A stretch of DNA of 19,530 nucleotides from positions 1-19,530 of the forward strand of contig DHWC01000031.1 of assembly GCA_002412985.1 (NCBI GenBank), given 5' to 3'. A model generated the notes under the pieces. It was not told the origin of the DNA, ran no database searches, and was given only the letters and a program-made list of their open reading frames with translations. Positions 15,397 through 19,530 of the stretch are shown in pieces. This DNA comes from Methylocystaceae bacterium UBA5192. Lineage in GTDB: Bacteria; Pseudomonadota; Alphaproteobacteria; Rhizobiales; Beijerinckiaceae. Both the position numbers and the translations under genes were made by a program. Numbering within the stretch: position 1 is the stretch's first letter; every line of letters begins with the position of its first letter.

Positions 15397-15965
15397 ACTC
15401 TTTTACGCCCAAAGCAATAAGCATAGACTAATCCAAACAAAAATATGGCGGCAAGAATAGCAGGGGTATAATAAAGTAATTTACCGCCAATTCTAAATCC
15501 AAAGCGCGTTGTCCGTGTTACGCCAGAAGGTTCATGAACAGTCAAGAACGCGGCATAATTTCCACTTTCTGAAAAATTATTTGCAATAACAATTGCACCG
15601 TTAGGATAAATTTTTTGTTCAATAAAACTAACTGTATGCTGGCCTAAATCAATTTCATTTTCTAGAGAACCGTTTGGCTCATGCACAAGACGAATATCTA
15701 TGGGCAAATCTCTTAATCTTGTTGAGATAAGATCAAAAGTAAGGAGAATTTTTCCAGGGAAAGGAAACTCATCACAAAAACGATCCCGAGATTGATCAGG
15801 CATATATGTCACAATGCTGATAGGATCTGGACCTAGGCTAATTTCACATTGCTCACGTAGGGATGAGCTCTTATCCATGCTGAAAGCATAAGCTTGGCTG
15901 ATAGAAAAAGAGTAAAATATTTGCCAAACGAGAAATAGAGCATAAGCCCAAAATCTTTTCGGCAT
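15393..15965 (-). CDS. Secreted, C-terminally anchored protein of unknown function
   Basis: The 190 residues show a signal peptide (PKRFWAYALFLVWQIFYSF, likely cleaved after about residue 27, SQAYA), a 135-residue periplasmic domain and a C-terminal helix (about 164-184) followed by GRKRV, so the domain should be tethered to the outer face of the inner membrane. Two cysteines, Cys40 (REQCEIS) and Cys64 (RFCDEFP), are well placed for a disulfide. The domain alternates short beta-like strands (LPIDIRLVHE, AIVIANNFSESGNYAAFLTVHE), suggesting an Ig-like sandwich; this is inference. I chose ATG 15965 because GAGGAGGA lies 5 nt upstream and the signal peptide begins there; a GTG at 16004 would spoil the signal. 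It is divergent from the 416-residue gene and may share its control region. Confidence 0.75.
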   Translation of the reverse strand: MPKRFWAYALFLVWQIFYSFSISQAYAFSMDKSSSLREQCEISLGPDPISIVTYMPDQSRDRFCDEFPFPGKILLTFDLISTRLRDLPIDIRLVHEPNGSLENEIDLGQHTVSFIEQKIYPNGAIVIANNFSESGNYAAFLTVHEPSGVTRTTRFGFRIGGKLLYYTPAILAAIFLFGLVYAYCFGRKRV

Positions 15966-15970
15966 TGCTG

Positions 15971-15978
15971 TCCTCCTC
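15971..15978 (-). promoter_or_regulatory. Strong ribosome binding site fixing the start at 15965
   Basis: On the minus strand GAGGAGGA is followed by the 5-nt spacer CAGCA and ATG. It is the best Shine-Dalgarno match in the right half of the window and decides between ATG 15965 and the upstream in-frame GTG at 16004. Confidence 0.8.
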
Positions 15979-16093
15979 GAACGATCTCGGGGTTTTACGC
16001 CCACTTTTGGGCTATCTTCAGAAGAATTCAGGCCCCCGTTTGGAGGTCAGCTAAAGGATTGACGCTCTTAACAGGAAGTGCTCTTAACCCAGG

Positions 16094-17344
16094 ATGGCGG
16101 ACTATTATTCACTACTCTCGAGAGCAATCACGGCTCTGCCACAGTCTAACTCTGAGGCGCGCCAGGCAGTATTTGAACGCGCGCGCAAAGCCCTCGTCAA
16201 GCAGCTCACTAGCATAGAGCCGCCCATAGCTGAAGAGGCGATTTCCAAAGAAAGAAGAGCGCTTGAGGAGGCGATTCAACGCGTAGAAGTCGATCTTGCG
16301 ACACGGGCCCTTCCCCAGTCGGCGCCGCCGCCGCCACCTCGCCCGTCTTCGCCAATGGGTATAAAAAAGCCCAAAGCCTCTCTCGCCCCCTCATTTGATC
16401 GCTTCCGTAAAAAACTAACAGAAACGACTCATAAGCGCTTTTTAACGCCGCCAAAATTCGTCAAAGCCGTGCAAAAGCCTCTTGCACAAAAATTGCAGTC
16501 CATAACCTCAGAAACAGGTTTGGATGACACAACGCAACGCGAGCCTCAACGTCCTGCCGCTCCAGCTCGATTGCCCCCCAAAGCCTCCCGATCAAAAGGA
16601 CAGGTCTATGCTGTCATTGGCGTATTGATCGCCCTTATCCTTGTTTTGACGTTGCTGGCATGGAAACTCCATGAAGGTCCTGAGGATTTAGCCAAGCTCA
16701 ATCCTCAATCTAATGAGGGCGCCAATCCCAACGCCGAGGTTGGTAAATTGGGGGATCGGATTGACGGCGGCGGCTTGAATCGCAGCAGCTCGACAATTCC
16801 GACTGTTCAAAAGGCTGAGATGTGGGTCGGCTCTTTAAAAGAACCAGACAAAGTAGATCGTATTTATAATGCGACTGTCCAATGGAGACTGGAAAATGTT
16901 GGGGGAAGCTCAGGCGAACCGGTCACCCCGGCTATTCGCGGCGAGGTAGACATCCCAGAAGCCAAACTCAAGATGTCGATCCTAATTCGTAAAAACGCCG
17001 ATCCTACGCTCTCCGCATCGCATACTATTAATATCTCTTTTGCTCCCGCTAGCGACAGTCCTCTGGGCGGCATTAAAGCGATTGGTCCATTACAATTACG
17101 TCGCCCCGACGCTCAGGCTGGAGAAAAAATTGTTGGCATCCCAGTTCCAATTAGTGAAAATTATTTTCTGATCGGCTTAATGCGCGGAGAGCGCGAAAAT
17201 CGCAATATTGCTTTGCTGCGCTCTCAAGCAATTATCGATTTGCCTTTTCAATTTAATGATGGGCGCATTGCAACCATTAATATGGAAAAAGGCGCCAGCG
17301 GAGATCGTGTTTTTTCAGAAGCTATTGAGACTTGGAATCGTTAA
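16094..17344 (+). CDS. Single-pass membrane protein with Pro-rich linker, unknown function
   Basis: The 416-residue protein has a charged helical N-terminus (1-72, ADYYSLLSRAITALPQ then repeated ARKAL and ERRALEEA, possibly coiled coil), a proline run at 76-82, a basic linker, one membrane helix (about 170-191, VYAVIGVLIALILVLTLLAW) and a C-terminal domain of about 225 residues that looks beta-rich and should be periplasmic (N-in topology, basic residues before the helix). I know similar N-termini from Hyphomicrobiales hypothetical proteins but no function. The ATG at 16094 has AGGAAG about 14 nt upstream, which is far. G+C is higher than in the MoxR module. It is divergent from the anchored protein at 15965 and convergent with the helicase-linked small gene (22-nt gap). 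Confidence 0.8.
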   Translation: MADYYSLLSRAITALPQSNSEARQAVFERARKALVKQLTSIEPPIAEEAISKERRALEEAIQRVEVDLATRALPQSAPPPPPRPSSPMGIKKPKASLAPSFDRFRKKLTETTHKRFLTPPKFVKAVQKPLAQKLQSITSETGLDDTTQREPQRPAAPARLPPKASRSKGQVYAVIGVLIALILVLTLLAWKLHEGPEDLAKLNPQSNEGANPNAEVGKLGDRIDGGGLNRSSSTIPTVQKAEMWVGSLKEPDKVDRIYNATVQWRLENVGGSSGEPVTPAIRGEVDIPEAKLKMSILIRKNADPTLSASHTINISFAPASDSPLGGIKAIGPLQLRRPDAQAGEKIVGIPVPISENYFLIGLMRGERENRNIALLRSQAIIDLPFQFNDGRIATINMEKGASGDRVFSEAIETWNR

Positions 17345-17366
17345 ATTTTATGAGTTGGCGAAAACG

Positions 17367-17660
17367 CTAATCAATTTTACATCCATACCGTAATTTATAT
17401 ACAAATGAATTCTTTTCTTTTTTACTAACCCAATCGCCTTGTGGCGGTTGATCGCCTTGCTTGGTTATCGGCGTATCCCAAGGCCTAGACATAAGTGAAT
17501 TATCGGTTTCGTCCCATATAACCCACCCATAATCTGGATGTCTTATAATCCAAATGTTTTTATCTTGACGTCGGTAACGGACTGCGGCCTCATCCTCCAC
17601 AAGATAAAATTTATAGATCGCTCCATCACAGTAACGGTACATTTCAATGTAGTTCGTCAT
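17367..17660 (-). CDS. Small Trp/Tyr-rich protein coupled to the helicase gene
   Basis: This 97-residue protein is not recognised. It holds 5 Trp and 9 Tyr (for example YIEMYRYCDGAIYKFY and IWIIRHPDYGWVIWD), and many charged residues alternate with the aromatics, as in a small beta-barrel or nucleic-acid or peptide binding domain; no signal or membrane segment is seen. The ATG at 17660 lies 2 nt after the helicase stop (17663-17665), so the two are almost certainly one transcript and the second is translated by coupling. A role in assisting the helicase is inferred from position alone. The C-terminus (FVYKLRYGCKID) is near a convergent gene. Confidence 0.7.
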   Translation of the reverse strand: MTNYIEMYRYCDGAIYKFYLVEDEAAVRYRRQDKNIWIIRHPDYGWVIWDETDNSLMSRPWDTPITKQGDQPPQGDWVSKKEKNSFVYKLRYGCKID

Positions 17661-17662
17661 TA

Positions 17663-18760
17663 TTACATCACCAAAGTAAGACTCTTTGCAGCACGGGTAA
17701 TACCGGTATAAAGCCAGCGGGCTCTGTGTTCGCGAAAAGCAAACGATTCATCAAATAAAGTGACGGCATCCCATTGCGACCCTTGCGCTTTATGAACTGT
17801 TAAAGCATACCCATATTCAAATTCGTCGGTGCCTTTGCGTAAAGCATAAGGTATTTCAATTTCAGTTTGAGAAAAGAATTCAGGCAATACAGCTACGCGT
17901 TGAAATTTTCCTGTTGGCTCTTCTTCTGGCGTTATCAACAGGCGAATTTTTCCTTTTCTTAAAGCCCCAGCGCTTTTAACCGTAAATAACGCCCCATTGA
18001 GCAACCCTTTTTTGCGATTATTTCTCAAACAGACAAGCTTTTCACCAGCTACAGGAAAGTCATTTTTAAAGCCGCGAAGATCTCGCAACCGCGTATTATA
18101 GGACCTCCGCGTTTTATTCAGCCCAACAAGAACCTGATCTGAATTCGTGACATAGGTCGGATCAAGATTTTTACGTAAAACAACACGCGTTTCGCCAAAG
18201 TCTCCAGGCTTTATTTCCTCTCCACTGCGCGCCATCATTGATAAACGTATTATTGGGTCGTCAGCTGCCTGACGATGAACCTGTGTCAACATAACGTCAG
18301 GCTCACAATCCGTAAAAAAACCACCGCCTCGTATTGGCGGTAATTGTGCAGGATCGCCAAGAACAAGGACTTTTTTTCCAAAAGATAATAGGTCTCTTCC
18401 GAGCTCCTCATCCACCATGGAGCACTCATCAATAACAATGAGTTTTGCTGAAGAAACCATACTCTCATTATTTAAAACAAATGAAGGTTCTTCTGTGTCC
18501 GTATCTGTCGCACGATAGATAAGACTATGAATTGTTGAGGCGTCTTTACAGCCCTTTGCGCGCATTACTAGCGCAGCTTTACCTGTATAGGCAGCAAACA
18601 CGACATTCTCGTCAACGTGGTCAACAAGATGCCGTGCTAGCGTGGATTTACCCGTCCCTGCATAGCCAAATAAACGAAAAACTTGATTGGTTGCTGTGGA
18701 CTCAAGCCAAGCAGCAACATTTTTTAAAGCTTTATCTTGTTCAGATGTCCAGATTGTCAT
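17663..18760 (-). CDS. RecD/Dda-like SF1B DNA helicase
   Basis: A compact 365-residue superfamily 1B (5'-3' type by family) helicase. Motif I GYAGTGKST (32-40), Ia AAYTGKAALVM (56-66), STIHSLIY (75-82), Walker B VIDECSMVD (109-117), motif III GDPAQLPPI (135-143), QVHRQ with the conserved Arg, motif V YALTVHKAQGSQWD (318-331) and motif VI WLYTGITRA (349-357) are all present. There is no RecB/RecC or Cas context, so a stand-alone RecD2/Dda-like role in DNA repair or replication is likely. The length is shorter than RecD2 (no long N-terminal extension) and near Dda without its extra domain. ATG 18760 follows a 68-nt AT-rich spacer after the efflux gene; the ribosome binding site is weak. Helicase identity is secure, the process is not. 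Confidence 0.92.
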   Translation of the reverse strand: MTIWTSEQDKALKNVAAWLESTATNQVFRLFGYAGTGKSTLARHLVDHVDENVVFAAYTGKAALVMRAKGCKDASTIHSLIYRATDTDTEEPSFVLNNESMVSSAKLIVIDECSMVDEELGRDLLSFGKKVLVLGDPAQLPPIRGGGFFTDCEPDVMLTQVHRQAADDPIIRLSMMARSGEEIKPGDFGETRVVLRKNLDPTYVTNSDQVLVGLNKTRRSYNTRLRDLRGFKNDFPVAGEKLVCLRNNRKKGLLNGALFTVKSAGALRKGKIRLLITPEEEPTGKFQRVAVLPEFFSQTEIEIPYALRKGTDEFEYGYALTVHKAQGSQWDAVTLFDESFAFREHRARWLYTGITRAAKSLTLVM

Positions 18761-18828
18761 TCAATTTCTATTAATATTCATAATATCGAGGGAGCTTAGC
18801 TTATATAATATATCTAGCCTTAAGTGGA

Positions 18829-19530
18829 CTATTTTTCTCCAGGCGTGTCGACGCCGATCCATTTTGATTTTACCTGGTCATAGTGTCGATCAACATCATA
18901 TACTTGAACATCTAAATTGATTTCATTTGCTGAAAGCCTACCAATTGAACCGAGCGCTGCATATGAGGCAACGACTCTATCTCTTTGCGCTGTAACCAAT
19001 GAGACACGCGCATTCAACAGAGCTTGTTGCGCATTTAAAACATCTAGTGTTGTTCTTTGACCTACTTTAGCTTCCGCTCGTGTGCCAGCGAGAGCAATTT
19101 CCGCGGCTTTAACTGCCGACATACTGGAAATAATTGATGATTTCGCTGTATCAAGCAGGCCATAACTTGAAACAACACTGGCTCTCACGCTATCGCGTTG
19201 CAAATCCATATTTAATCGCGCCTGCCCCAACTGCTCCTTAGCTTGTCTTATTGAGGCATATTCAGAGCCCCCTTGATAGAGCGGAATGTTAAGCTGTGCG
19301 CTTGTGCCAGCAAGAAAAGCGCGTGAACCTGGCAATCCATTAAAATTATCATAATTATTGGATACTTGCGCATTAATTGAAAAATTTGGCGCTAACGCAG
19401 CTTCAGCGACTTTGACGGCCATCTCTGCCGCATCAACTTGATGGATCGCCGCCTTCACGCCTGGATGTTCAACAATGGCTACTTCTATGGCCTCATCTAA
19501 CGAATGGGGTAACAGGGGCTCAAGAGATCT
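18829..19530 (-). CDS. TolC-family outer membrane efflux protein, C-terminal part (cut by window edge)
   Basis: The open frame continues from the stop at 18829 to the window edge: 233 residues, without a start. The part beyond the GTG at 19458 (SLDEAIEVAIVEHPGVKAA) is still in frame and matches the repeat-type opening of an outer membrane efflux domain, so 19458 is not the start. Family features include LAPNFSINAQVS, AFLAGTSAQLNIPLYQGGSEYASIRQAKEQLGQAR (the GG.....R.A conserved turn), AEAKVGQRTTLDVLNAQQALL and a last helix YAALGSIGRL. TolC forms the trimeric channel for type I secretion and RND/MFS pumps. The signal peptide and first repeat are outside. The gene ends with PGEK; no pump genes are visible. 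Confidence 0.93.
   Translation of the reverse strand, partial: RSLEPLLPHSLDEAIEVAIVEHPGVKAAIHQVDAAEMAVKVAEAALAPNFSINAQVSNNYDNFNGLPGSRAFLAGTSAQLNIPLYQGGSEYASIRQAKEQLGQARLNMDLQRDSVRASVVSSYGLLDTAKSSIISSMSAVKAAEIALAGTRAEAKVGQRTTLDVLNAQQALLNARVSLVTAQRDRVVASYAALGSIGRLSANEINLDVQVYDVDRHYDQVKSKWIGVDTPGEK

Noticed and set aside
15999..16012. Inverted repeat GCCCA-CTTT-TGGGC in the divergent spacer near 16000
   Set aside because: A 5-bp stem without a T-tract, in a region with no gene end; probably chance.
1..19530. Prophage, transposon, CRISPR or defence island
   Set aside because: No transposase, integrase, terminal repeats, regularly spaced repeats or known defence domains were seen; the helicase and HNH gene are isolated core-type genes.

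Overview
The window reads as a conserved chromosomal stretch of an alphaproteobacterium, most likely of the order Hyphomicrobiales (Rhizobiales). I base this on family resemblance recalled from memory: a class I cysteine desulfurase leading sufB-sufC-sufD; a MoxR / DUF58 / BatA-DUF4159 / VWA gene set divergent from a CCA tRNA nucleotidyltransferase; an HNH nuclease of the rhizobial type; and a compact RecD-like helicase. Genus cannot be told. G+C content is uneven and modest. Of the 60-base rows I counted, two in the MoxR module are 25% G+C and two in other genes are 50-52%. I see no transposase, integrase, tRNA, rRNA or CRISPR array.

Layout: (1) 1-3842, minus strand: Fe-S cluster assembly operon, transcribed cysteine desulfurase -> sufB -> sufC -> sufD (sufD runs off the left edge). 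(2) 3955-4629, plus: a small alpha/beta hydrolase, divergent from the suf operon across a 112-bp spacer holding two inverted repeats. (3) 4648-5766, minus: anmK, recycling anhydro-MurNAc from cell-wall turnover. (4) 5803-12650, minus: a four-gene operon, MoxR AAA+ ATPase -> DUF58 -> BatA/DUF4159 membrane protein -> VWA/glutamine-amidotransferase-like membrane protein. Its members are joined by stop-start contacts, so it is probably one co-translated envelope-associated complex. (5) 12936-14180, plus: cca, divergent from the MoxR operon across a 285-bp spacer carrying five copies of GTAATT. (6) 14311-15396, plus: HNH endonuclease and a four-helix membrane protein. (7) 15393-15965 minus and 16094-17344 plus: two divergent, unrecognised envelope proteins. 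(8) 17367-18760, minus: a RecD/Dda-like helicase followed after 2 nt by a small Trp/Tyr-rich protein. (9) 18829-19530, minus: the C-terminal part of a TolC-family outer membrane efflux protein, cut by the right edge.

The best-supported functional units are the SUF machinery (desulfurase supplies sulfur, SufBCD is the scaffold) and the MoxR module (AAA+ chaperone plus three VWA-type proteins, biochemical role not established). The rest are housekeeping or unrecognised envelope genes. I found no clear new defence or mobile system. The most open questions are the topology of the MoxR module, the helicase-linked small protein and the two divergent envelope proteins.
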